Below, in pieces: positions 10,056 to 20,840 of a DNA stretch of 64,000 bases; position 1 is the stretch's first letter, and every line of letters begins with the position of its first letter. The notes under the pieces were generated by a model. That model worked only from the letters and a program-made list of their open reading frames with translations, did not search any database and was not told where the DNA came from. Made by a program: the position numbers and the translations under genes. The DNA is from Sesamum alatum (lineage: Eukaryota > Streptophyta > Magnoliopsida > Lamiales > Pedaliaceae), in the NCBI GenBank assembly GCA_034509735.1, contig JACGWO010000003.1, positions 7,440,001-7,504,000 of the forward strand, written 5' to 3'.

Positions 10056-12283
10056 TGTTGGAATAGGTGACCAGAAAGCCAATAGGTTTGGCAATTTGTA
10101 ACCTATCCGACAACTTGATATGAATGTAATATTATTATGTGATGAATAAGATGAGTGTTCGTCACCAATGGTACCTTCTTTGTTGCGCTCATCTTACATT
10201 TGTTAAAACAGTGTTTAACTTATATCGCAAACAAAGCCCACAGACCATGGATAACAACTCGTGCAGTTGGGCCACGCATTGGATGTAGTCATGAAACCAA
10301 CTGATTAAGAGTTGGGTCTGAAACGTTCCAAGTCGAGGACCTCGAGACAGGGCATCGAGAGTCTTATTGAGACTTGCGTCAAGAGTCGTGTTCATTGGAT
10401 GAGTGACGTGTTTCATCGGCGACAGGCGTGGGACGCCTACACGATCTTGATGGGTTGGTCGATTGGGGTCGAGTCGACTGGACTGACTCGCGGGGATCAT
10501 CATATGGAAGCCTTGGAGGCTTGGTCGGTATGATTGGTTTTCTCGGTTCCGATAGTACGGGAGTAATCCTCAGACTTGAGGGATCATGGCAGTCGCGTGC
10601 ACAGGACGACAGTATCTTGGATCTGGCGAGAGGTAATCATTCTGTAAGATGATTATCATAAGCCTTGTCCAGTGCAGTCAGAATGTGTAGCAAGGACGGT
10701 GGATTCCAAGAAGAGGATCCGTCCCCTGTCAGTATGTGACAGAGGTATCTCCTATGCACTCGGAGACACGTTCATGCTGTTTGAAGCTGTGGCCACAGTG
10801 GTTGGTCGAACAGGGAATGGTTTCCTGTGTCGACGCAATGAAGCATACGTGGTCTCGAGTATTAAGCATAGATGCCTAGTCAAGGATGGGAACCGACGCC
10901 CAATTCCATACCCTAGACTAAGGCCGGGAGACGGTAGACGGAAGGATCGTACCCGTACGGAATCGGCGCCTAAATGTTCACGCCAATTCACCTAGTCTCT
11001 AGTGCCATGGAACGTTGCTAGACGGCCACCCATGGTAACGGGCCCTTGTGGGACACGGGCCCAAGTCTAGCTGAGGGTGAACCTAAAGGGTCACACACAA
11101 ATCACCGAGGAGGTTGAGAGATCGACTTGGAGTCAATCTCGAAGGATAAAATAAGTAATTGGATTACTTAAGGGAAAGTCCATGGGATGGACGGGCCAAT
11201 ATTGTATCGGGCTTTTATTCAATCGATAAATTGGATTTTCGATTAAATATGGAAAGTTGCGATATTGAGACGTTGGGTCTTTTAATTGGATTAAAAGATC
11301 AACGGGAATAATTTAAGTGGACATTAAATTGGATTTAATATTGGGTTCGTCGTAATTGGATTACGAAAAAAAAACCCGGTCCGTTAAATTATACCCGAGA
11401 GGAGAAATAATTCCTAATTTGGAATGGGAAGAAGTTGGAATTCTTTCCTTAATTAAACATGGCCGACACGCTCCCTTGAGGAAGCAAAATCAGCCATGTT
11501 TCATGGTAGGTGGTATGTTGACTTATCTCTTTTGTAAAGAGACAAATCAACTCCAATCAAGCTCTTCCCTTTTGGTATGATTTGATCATACCATAAATTT
11601 TGATAGGCTTGATTGAAGAATTGATGGTGATTGATTGGAATGAATCTAGACATCCTTGGATGAACCTAGACACATTCCAATAATCACATTAATTATGTAT
11701 ATATATTAGAATATACAACACCAAGCATAAGTGATTCATTATTCATCTTTTTCTAGGAAAAAGAGAAAACAAAAATCCTCTCCTCTCTCTCAATTTTCGT
11801 GCTCTCTCCCTCTCTTACACTTGTGTTCTTCACTTGATTTTGAATCATGAAGAAGAACAAAGTAAGTTTAAGAGAACACTAATTCATAGTGTTCTTCTCT
11901 TAAACCGATTCCTTCCTAAAACCGTTCTTTTCTAGCAAGAAGAACGTGTGTTTCTTCCGGTGTGGTGTGGATCACCTTTGGAGAATCCATACGTTTGGAT
12001 TTCGTGAGCATTCTGGAGAAGGAACAACGCTAGTAGCCGGGAGCATACGCTAAACAATCAAAGGTAACGGTTTATTACGCTTTGATTGATTTCATTTATA
12101 TATCTATGCCCTATGTGTTTAAATATATGTTTTCAATATTTACACATCCTACATCGAACGCCCGTTTGAGCACCCAAGGGTACACCCCTTGGAATTCGCG
12201 TATTTTGAATTTGATTTAAATTTACGCACTTTCTAGCTTCCTCGCTTCCGCTCGCGCTCCCGGGCGGATACGCTTGTCCTACA
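10056..12283 (+). repeat. 3' LTR of element A (2228 bp)
   Basis: Begins TGTTGGAATAGGTGACC and ends ...GTCCTACA, giving the TG...CA termini. It is full length, unlike the 5' copy. The conserved LTR-end hairpin is at 12173-12192 (CCCAAGGG / CCCCTTGG). Predicted ORFs of about 70-110 codons inside it are not conserved genes. Confidence 0.93.
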
Positions 12284-14935
12284 GATAATTATGTTGGTCT
12301 AGTACGAAGCAACGATTACAAAATCTGCGCCATCGGTACTAGTAGGAGAGGCTTCAACCTCCATAGCGAAAGGCAAGGGTGCCAGACGCCAAAAGAGGAA
12401 GAAGGGTAAGGTGACATCAACTATGAAGTACTTCAAGTGCTATTCCTTTACAACACAAGGTGGAGGTAAAGGAAAGAGTAAAAGGTTCAAGCAGTCAAGT
12501 TCATAGATTTCTAGGAACGTAAGCATTCACTGTCGTAAAGAGGACCATTGGAAAAAGGGAGTATCCTAAACCCCTCGACAATGTAGGTAAAATTTGATGT
12601 TGAGTATTGACATGATCACTTTTACTCTATTTGGTATTTGATACCATTCCTATCACTAATATGCGGGTGGTTCGCCAAAAGTGAATAAGGATTTAAAAGC
12701 CAAGAACAGTTCTAGGATTCAACAATGGCAAAGTCCATTGCTGAAAAGGACTAGAGACTTGTTGGGCCCATAATCGTGATCATGTTAGGATAGTATAGGA
12801 ATTACGTAATCTAGCATGATCAAAAGTATGTCTCTTTGTTGGACAAAAGTTTTATTTCATACATATTTGATCAACAAAATTATTGAATATTGATTCATGT
12901 TTGCTAGTGTTTACACGTGAATTCCTAGAAAACCATCCCATAAAAGGTTTATGGATACTCAAAATTTAAATTATCTAAATGGATTAAACAAGACTAACTT
13001 ACAGATTTGGCATCTGCAACAGCTAAGACGTTTCCTCTTATTAAAAGATAAGTAAATTAGAAAGTTCGATAAATATAGAAATAGATGATTCGAATCGACT
13101 AAATTTACAAGTCTTTTATAAAGAAGAAAGTCCTAAAGTTCTTTGTTGGACAAAGTAAGGCTTGCCAAATAGTCTATTGGAAGAGGTCCAATAAGACAAC
13201 TGTAGGTTACTAATACACAAGACCATAAGAGGGTTCAAAATCTAAAGGTCCCATAGGAGGATTGGGAATTAGACTTAAGGAGGTGAACCATAAATGGTTG
13301 CAAAATTAAACCTGTTTCGATATGATCGAAAAGGCCGTGTATTTAGTGGGAGCTCTTGAGCATCCAAGTTGAGAATGAAATTCTCAATGAAATGTTTCCT
13401 GTAAAGGCCAAGTATGACGGTCTCTGATAAAGGGAACGATCGAGTCTCGTTGGACGAAGATCGATCGAAGTTTCACCAAATTACCTTAGCCCATGAAGAC
13501 GTAGACTCAAACTTGCCAACGTAAGGAACGTGGCACTTTGCTAGGAGTCACGCACAAGGAGCCATGGTTTGGCAAGCCTGTGTCCCGACAAAGTCCTTGA
13601 GCATGTAGAAGGATCCTACATGTGTCAAGGGACAAGTGGGAGACAAATTAGACTCGGTGTCTGGTTTGTATAGGTTTACGACGGAATAATGCTAAACGTT
13701 GCTTATAATTACATTTCTTACTTAAATTGATCATATTCCAAGTCCCCTTAAGAACGAACCCAAATGTCGTAAGAGGTACGAGTGATCGGGATATGTTCGG
13801 TCAAATTTGGATAGTGATCCGAATGACCTGCGGAACGTGATGTTGGACATCATAGTAGGATTTATGGAAAGGAGCCATAGAATCCACTAGGAAATTCAAA
13901 CAAGGTTTGAAACACCGTATAACTGGAATATTCCTTTTGACGAGTTCATACGGAGCATGACTCGGTCTTAAACAACGTAGGTGATCAGTGGGAGTAGAAA
14001 TGATGTTCCATGTGTTTAAGTGTGTAATATCTTGATTCATGAATTCAAGGCATTGGGAATCAATAAAACACAAACCGTAACTCACAAAAAATTCTCCATG
14101 ACATTTTAGGGTTCCCACATACATATCATGAATTGAGCTTTTCAAAGACTCAGTCATGGTAGACTGATGAGAAAAAACTCATATATGTAAAGGGACAAGT
14201 TGTTCAAGACTCAGTCATGATAAGGCTGATGAGAAAGCTTAGATACTATGAATAAAGCATCAAGTCATTCGAGACTTAGTCACGATGGACTAGTGAGAAG
14301 GCTTTGATGTTGAGTATCCCCTACGTCTTAACCCTAGGTAAACATATGATATGTTTACTCGGTGCATAGGAACCGATGTTGAGTGTGCTTCTTGCATGAC
14401 TCAACAGAAATCGGTAATGCAGTGAGGGGTTGAAGACAGCAATCAAGAACGATCCTTAGTACCTAAATAAGGACTAAAGATGTGTTCATGATGCACCGTC
14501 TATTGAGAGTTGCTTTGGAAGGCTAAAGCGATACTAACTTCCAGAGAATAAGTGAAAACCAGTTAGTCTCAAAGGTATGCACAGTCAGGCCCAATGACGA
14601 GTGCATCGGATAGTGGTCACTGATGAAGACCGTGTCCATAAGATGGACGTGGCGCCTAGCACGGCCAAGCCATGTTCGCCTATATGGCAGGCAACTTGGT
14701 TATGGGAGTGTTGGCACGAGATCTCATCACAAGATCGGCGAAAATATTCTTAGACAACCACCATCTCTAGGAGGCAATGGTGGATAGAGGTAACACGGTT
14801 AGACCGTATGACTTCGCCAAGGAAATATAAGCGGACTCACAATACCTTAGTCGGTATCGTAGATTACTCATACTCAGAGGATTCTGAACAAAGGGGGTAA
14901 TTGACTTAATGGTCAAGTGGGAGATTGTTAGAATA
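12284..14935 (+). pseudogene. gag(C-term)-pol remnant of older copia element B
   Basis: Heavily decayed. Matches to element A appear in order: the gag segment equivalent to 'INMLVQYEATT..SAP' right at 12290-12355, the Lys-rich stretch, a damaged zinc knuckle near 12525-12570, pre-integrase/integrase blocks (12940-13680), RT fragments (13680-14160) and RNase H near 14690-14880. It ends in the polypurine tract AAGTGGGAGAT (14925-14935). No ORF longer than about 120 codons survives and none is in the sense frame. It may be the right half of the copy whose left half is at 1-2461. Confidence 0.75.
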
Positions 14936-16501
14936 GGTGACCAGAAAGTCAATGATATTGGCTGTTCTGAGAACATTCGTCAATCTGTGAACAAGTAATA
15001 TTATGTTAATGAATGTAGTAAGGATTCATAGGCATGAGTTTGTTGTACTTACTGCTTGTCACAACAAACGCCCACAGACTGAAATAACATTTTGGGAAAT
15101 TGGAACTACGCTTGGAGGTAGGTTCATGAAATCAGTTTTGCCGAATCGGTCTAAAATACTCCAAGTCAAAGGAATCTCGAGACAGGGCATCGAGAATCCA
15201 TTTGAGACTTGCACTAAGCATCTGCAGTCGCATTTCATCGACAAGTGGCGAGGCTCGTCCATGCAGTGTTAGTGGGTCAGCCAGCTAGGTGGCTGCTGAC
15301 TAAGGTGACTCGCGGGAATCGTCATATGGAAGCCACTCGGGCTTGGTCGGTATGACTGGTATTCCCGGTTCCAATAGTACGGGATTAGTCCTCGGACTTG
15401 AGGATCACAGCAGTCCCCTACATACTAAGGCTGTATCTTGGATCTGGTGAAATTTGACCGGTTGTCACATGGTCATCATAAGCCTTGTCCTGTGTGGTCG
15501 AAGTATGTAAGAACGGTGTATTCCAAGATAGGATCTATTCCCTATCAAAGGATATGAACGCAAAATCTCCTATGCTCTCTGAGATGGTTTAGACTCACAA
15601 AGTCTATGGCCATAGCACTTGATTGAGTAGGAAAGAATTTTCTACGTCGAGTCAAACCTATCTCAAGCATTAAGCATAGATGCCTAAGTCAAGGATGGGA
15701 ACCGGCATCCTAATTCCATGCTCTAGACTAAAGGCCGGGAGACAGATGACAGTAGGACCGTACCCATACGTATCAAGCGATAGTAGGACCGTACCTGCAT
15801 GTAACTCGGAGCCTAAATATTCACACCAGATATTCACCTAGTCTCTAGTGCCTGGACCATTGCCAGATGGCCACCCATGGTAATGGACTACTTTGGTTAT
15901 GAAATAACAAGAAGTAGGTCCAAGTCTAGCTAAAAAGTGAACCTAAAGAGTCACACCCGCTACACCATATGAAAGGGAATTAATTTGGAATTAATTCCGG
16001 GAGAAGGTTTAATTTAATGGAATTAAATTATACTTCTTGGAGATTCAAGCCTCGACAAATTATTTGGAATAATTGGGCTTGAGTTCATAAATTATATTTA
16101 TGAATTTTATAAAGCATGGGCTTCCCTTTTAATTAGATTAAAAGGATGAATTAATTAATGGGATTGGTATATTAAATAGGATTTAATATAAAGTTCATGG
16201 GACTATTTAATTGGGAATTAAATGTAGTCCATTCCATTAATTAATTAATGGGCTTAGTATATTAAATAGAATTTAATATAAAGTCCATTGGATTATTTAA
16301 TTTAGAATTAACTAAAGCCCATTCCATAAAGCCCATCAAAATGGATGGACAAGATTTAATCCAAGGGATTGATGAGATGAAGGGCCATAATTAATTTGAC
16401 TTAATCACAGCCTAATTTGACTAGGATTTGACTAAGTCAAAATCCTAGTCAAAGTGTGTCTCTTTAGAAGAGTTTGAGAATGAATAGGAAATTCCATCTT
16501 C

Positions 16502-16509
16502 TATAAATA
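16502..16509 (+). promoter_or_regulatory. TATA box of LTR B
   Basis: TATAAATA about 570 bp before the LTR end, followed by an (AC)12 run and CT-rich DNA. The position and motif fit the LTR U3 promoter. The solo LTR at 45641-47634 has the equivalent box on the minus strand near 46221-46230 (CTATATAAAC). Confidence 0.55.
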
Positions 16510-16516
16510 CTCAAAA

Positions 16517-16540
16517 ACACACACACACACACACACACAC
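16517..16540. repeat. (AC)12 microsatellite
   Basis: Twelve uninterrupted AC units just downstream of the TATA box in LTR B. Confidence 0.95.
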
Positions 16541-17078
16541 CCCTACTAATCTCTACAACTCTCATCTCCCAAAATTCTCTCAAGAATTTTCGTCCACCCC
16601 CTCTTCTTCTCTCCAAGAATTCTACTTTGTTCTTCTTGATTTATCCAAGTTAGAACATAAGAGACATTGATTGCGTTAATTGATAGCGTGTATCGATGTC
16701 TCTTCTCCCCAAAATAATTTCTTGCTAGCACAAGGATTCTTTTTCTTTCCGGTGTAGCGAGTGTCATGATTTAGAAGGTCTCTTCTTTGAGATCTTGGTG
16801 CAAAATGGGGAACAATGCATGTAGTCGAATGAAGGCAAAACTACAACCGGGTAGGTTGTTTAATTTCGTTTTTTCGGTTTCAATTCTATGGCCTCCATGT
16901 TGTGTTTTATTGAACATGAGATCCAAACACCCGGGAGAATCAAGGGCACACCCCTTGATTCGTTTATGTATGTTATGCATGATTTAAATTCCGTTTAATT
17001 ATGCTTTGCAATTTTATTATGCAATCTTTCGCGCTTTCGCTATTCGCGTTCATCTCCCGGGACGATCCACATAACGTT

Positions 17079-17571
17079 TCAGTGTCGAACACGGACACGC
17101 CTCGGACACGGCATAGACATGTCCGAAAATTAAAAAGAAAAAAGAAAAAAAGGACATGGTGTCGTACACGCCTTTTGGCGTGTTCGATATATTTTGGGCA
17201 CGTTTATGATTTTTTTTTATAATTTTAAAAAGTTTTATACTAATTTAAAAAAAAAAGTTTTATACAAAATAGAAAAGAAAAAATAATTCACTTCTCTCAA
17301 AATAAAATTTTTTGGATGAAATTACTAAAAAATCGAGAGACGGTCATTACCATTTAGCTAATTTGGATTATTATTTTTTTTCATTGCGTACTTTTTAAAA
17401 CTAATTATATTTATTTTTAAAATCATGTATTTTGGTAAAAAATTTAGACATAAGACATGCTTATTTTATGTTTTATCTTGATATATTTCATATTTCATAT
17501 TTTAATTTTATGAGAATTTTAGAATATATATATATATATAATATTATATTTAGCTGTGTCAGTGCCGTGTC
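17079..17571. repeat. GTGTC/GACAC-rich dispersed repeat, left part
   Basis: Opens with repeated GGACACG / GTGTCG words at 17081-17130 and returns to 'gtgtcgtacacg' at 17159-17170 and 'gtgtcagtgccgtgtc' at 17556-17571. The middle (about 17200-17540) is AT-rich with a (TA)n run at 17525-17540. The matching right part is at 19733-19820. It looks like one repeat interrupted by a solo LTR. The transposon class is not recognised. Confidence 0.6.
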
Positions 17572-19732
17572 TGTTAGAATAGGTGACCAGAAAGCCAATA
17601 GGTTTGGCGATTTTTAACCTATCTAACAACTTGATGTAAATGTAATATTATTATGTGATGAATAAAATGAGGTTCCGTCACTTCTGGTGCTTACTTTGTT
17701 GCGCTCATTTCACATTTGTTAAAACGGTGTTTAACAACTCGTGCAGTTGGACCACGCATTGGATGGTGGTCATGAAACCAACTGATTAAGAGTTGGGTCT
17801 GAAATGTTCCAAGTCGAGGACCTCGAGACAGGGCATCGAGAGTCCTATTGAGACTTGCGTCAAGAGTCGTGTTCATTGGATGAGTGTCGTGTTTCATCGG
17901 CGACGGGCGTGGGACGCCTACACGATCTTGATGGGTTGGTCGATTGGGGTCGAGCCGACTGGACTGACTCGCGGCGATCATCATATGGAAGCCTTGGATG
18001 CTTGGTCGGTATGATTGGTTTTTCCCCGGCTCCGATAGTACGGGAGTAATCCTCAGACTTGAGGGATCATGGCAGTCGCGTGCACAGGACGGCAGTATCT
18101 TGGATCTGGCGAGAGGTAATCATTCTGTAAGATGATTATCATAAGCCTTGTCCAGTGCAGTCAGAATGTGTAGCAAGGACGGTGGATCCCAAGAAGAGGA
18201 TCCATCCCCTGTCAGTATGTGACAGAGGTATCTCCTATGCACTCAGAGACACGTTCATGCTGTATGAAGCTGTGGCCACAGTGGTTGGTCGAACAGGGAA
18301 TGGTTTCCTCTGTCGACGCAATGAAGCATACGTGGTCTCGAGTATTAAGCATAGACGCCTAGTCAAGGATGGGAACCGACGTCCAATTCCATACCCTAGA
18401 CTAAAGCCGGGAGACGGTAGACGGAAGGATCATACCCGTACGGAATCGGCGCCTAAATATTCACGCCAATTCACCTAGTCTCTAGTGCCATGGACCGTTG
18501 CTAGACGGCCACCCATGGTAACGGGCCCCTGTGGGACACGGGCCCAAGTCTAGCTGAGGGTGAACCTAAAGGGTCACAAACCGAGGAGGTTGAGAGATCG
18601 ACTTGGAGTCAATCTCGAAGGATAAAATAAGTAATTGGATTACTTAAGGGAAATTCCATGGATGGACGGACCGATATTGTATCGGGCTTTCGTTTAATCG
18701 GTAAATTGGATTTTCGATTAAATATGAAAAGTTGAGACGTGGAGACGTTGAATCTTTTAATTATATTAAAAGATCAACGGGAATAATTGAAATGGACATT
18801 GAATTAGATTTAATGTTGGGTTCGTCGTAATTGGATTACGATAAAACCCGGTCCGTTAAATTATACCCGAGAGGAGAAATAATTCCTATTTGGAATAGGA
18901 AGAAGTTGGACTTCTTCCCTTAATTAAAACATGGCCGACATGCTCCCTTGGAGAAAGCAAAATCAGCCATGTTTCATGCTAGGTGGTATGTTGACTTATC
19001 TCTTTTGGAAAGAGACAAATCAACTCCAATCAAGCTCTTCCCTTTTGGTATGATTTGATCATACCATAAATTTTGGTAGGCTTGATTGAAGAATTGATGG
19101 TGATTGATTGGAATGAATCTAGACATCCTTGGATGAACCTAGACGCATTCCAATAATCACATTAATTATGTATATATATTAGAATATACAACACCAAGCA
19201 TAAGTGATTCATTATTCATCTTTTTCTAGGAAAAAGAGAAGACTCGGCCTCTCTCCCTCTCCCACACTTGTGTTCTTCACTTGATTTTGAATCAAGAAGA
19301 AGAACAAAGTAAGTTTAAGAGAACACTAATTCATAGTAATCTTCTCTTAAACCGATTCCTTCTTAAACCCGTTCTTTTCTAGCAAGAAGAACGTGTGTTT
19401 CTTCCGGTGTGGTGTGGATCACCTTTGGAGAATCCATACGTTTGGATTTCGTGAGCATTCCGGAGAAGGAACAACGCGAGTAGCCGGGAGCATACGCTAA
19501 ACAATCCAAGGTAAAAGTCTCATTACGCTTTGATTGATTTATTGTATCTATCTATGCCCTATGTGTTTAAATATATGTTTCTAATATTTACACATTTTAC
19601 ATCGAACGCCCAGTTGAGCACCCAAGGGTACACCCCTTGGGATTCGTTTATTTAAATTTGATTTAAATTTACGCATATTTCTCGCCTTTCTCGCTTCCGC
19701 TTGCGCTCCCGGGCGGATCCGCTTGTCCTTCA
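17572..19732 (+). mobile_element. Solo LTR, A-type copia (2161 bp)
   Basis: Starts TGTTAGAATAGGTGACC and ends ...GTCCTTCA, closely matching the 3' LTR of element A along its length, with no internal region on either side. The flanks are GTGTC (17567-17571) and GTATC (19733-19737): a 5-bp duplication with one mismatch. The LTR-end hairpin is at 19621-19641. It is best explained by recombination between the two LTRs of a full element. Confidence 0.9.
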
Positions 19733-19820
19733 GTATCGTGTCCTAGTTTTTTGAAATTTTCCGTGTCTCTGTGTCCGTGTCGTATCGTGTCTGTGTTCCC
19801 GCGTCCGTGTCCATGTATCA
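19733..19820. repeat. GTGTC-rich dispersed repeat, right part
   Basis: Repeated CGTGTC / CCGTGTC words up to 'tccatgtatcatag'. It continues the repeat at 17079-17571 across the solo LTR. Confidence 0.6.
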
Positions 19821-19831
19821 TAGGTGGGAAT

Positions 19832-19994
19832 CTATTGTGACGTAAAGCATCTCATTAACTTATTGGGTAAGCACAACAGACACATGTGCCAATGACGAAC
19901 ACTTACCATATTTATATAAAGTTAATTTTAATAACGATTGCTGAATAATCCCAAAACCCCCAATCCAATTGCTTTCTGGTCACCTATTCCAACA
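19832..19994 (-). repeat. Copia LTR 5'-end fragment, minus orientation
   Basis: Matches the reverse complement of the first ~160 bp of the LTR family ('gtaagcacaacagacaca' ... 'tttctggtcacctattccaaca'). It stops exactly at the LTR terminus and is joined directly to a + strand gag fragment. Confidence 0.8.
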
Positions 19995-20840
19995 GGATCC
20001 TCGCCAGAAGAATGTGAGACGTTCGAAAAATGGCTTGAGGATAATTGCAAAGTCCGCAGCCTCATACTCGCCTCAATGAAAAATGAGATGTAGAAGCAAC
20101 ATGAGAGGTTGGACGATGTTCTCTCCATAATATCTTGTATGAAGGATTGCTATGCAGTCTCGGACCGGCATACTAGGTATGTCGCTATGAAGGCATTTTT
20201 TAGAACTAAGATGACCGAAGGATCCTCTGTACATGAGCATGGGGTTAAGATGTTTACCTTTGTGGAAAAGCTTGAGGACCTCAAGGCAGGGTTTGATAAC
20301 ATGATGTACATTAATGTGATCCTTCAGTTTCTTCCTCCCTCCTTTGACCCATTCATTATTAACTACAACATGAATGTACTTGAGAAAGGCATACATGAGT
20401 TGATAAGTATGTTGGTCCAGTACGAGGCAACGACCAAGAAGTCTGCGCCGTCTGATTGATGGGAGAGGCTTCGACTTCTAAAGTGAAAGGCAAGAGGGCT
20501 GGATGCTGGAGGAGGAAGAAGGGTAAGAAAAAAGCTGTCATAGCTACTACTAGCGCTAAGAGCACTCCCGTTACCAAAGTGGGGAAAGGCAAGGGAAAAA
20601 GAAAGGTTGGTTTGTAGCACCAATCGAGGACAAATGACATATGCGTCTATTACCGTGAGAAAGGGCATTGAAAGAGGGATTATCCCAAATTCCTTTCTGA
20701 GCAAAGTATGTTTGTTGTGAGGTTAATATGGTCACTAACTCTGTTTCTTAGGTATTATACACCTAGCATGATCAAAAATATAATTTCAATTCCGTTTTTA
20801 GACAATAGTGACTTTGAATTCTTTATCAACTAGAAGCTAA
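19995..20840 (+). pseudogene. gag-protease fragment of a copia element
   Basis: Begins mid-gag with 'PEECETFEKWLEDN' and keeps the long open stretch starting at Met 20109, including 'VKMFTFVEKLEDLKAGFDN' and 'ISMLVQYEATTKKSAPSD'. The frame breaks near 20450; the Lys/Arg tract continues near 20480-20620. The nucleocapsid knuckle at 20638-20685 has lost a Cys and carries a stop. The protease active site is gone: sequence jumps from the start of the protease to 'TPSMIKNI' near 20755, a deletion of about 175 bp relative to element A. Confidence 0.82.

Larger units (their letters stand above)
2462..12283 (+). mobile_element. Ty1/copia retrotransposon A (5' LTR truncated, coding region decayed)
   Basis: Order on the + strand: partial 5' LTR (2462-4363), iMet primer site (4366-4378), long leader, gag with a CCHC knuckle, protease, integrase, reverse transcriptase, RNase H, polypurine tract (10045-10055) and 3' LTR (10056-12283). 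Integrase before RT marks it as Ty1/copia, not Ty3/gypsy. The 5' LTR lacks its first ~313 bp. The right flank begins 'gataa' inside an older element's gag. The left flank was deleted, so no TSD can be read. Multiple frameshifts and stops mean it cannot make its own proteins. Confidence 0.92.
14936..17071 (+). repeat. 3' LTR of element B (2136 bp)
   Basis: Starts TGTTAGAATAGGTGACC directly after the polypurine tract and ends ...GGGACGATCCACA. It is the same family as A but a different subfamily by its 3' end. It holds the LTR-end hairpin at 16937-16961 (GAATCAAGGG / CCCCTTGATTC), a TATA-like box at 16502-16509 and a CA microsatellite at 16517-16540. Confidence 0.88.

Noticed and set aside
13801..14157. 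118-codon minus-strand ORF
   Set aside because: Antisense to the decayed RT of element B; no family match seen.
15003..15272. ORFs of 65-110 codons inside the LTRs (e.g. 2449-2736, 10672-10995, 15003-15272, 18155-18478, 27305-27631, 34393-34845)
   Set aside because: They lie in LTR sequence and recur only because the LTR recurs. Frames shift between copies and no protein family is recognised.
16787..16987. Overlapping ORFs at 16546-16987 as possible small genes
   Set aside because: They lie in the R/U5 part of LTR B and cross the LTR hairpin; an equivalent frame is not kept in the other LTRs.
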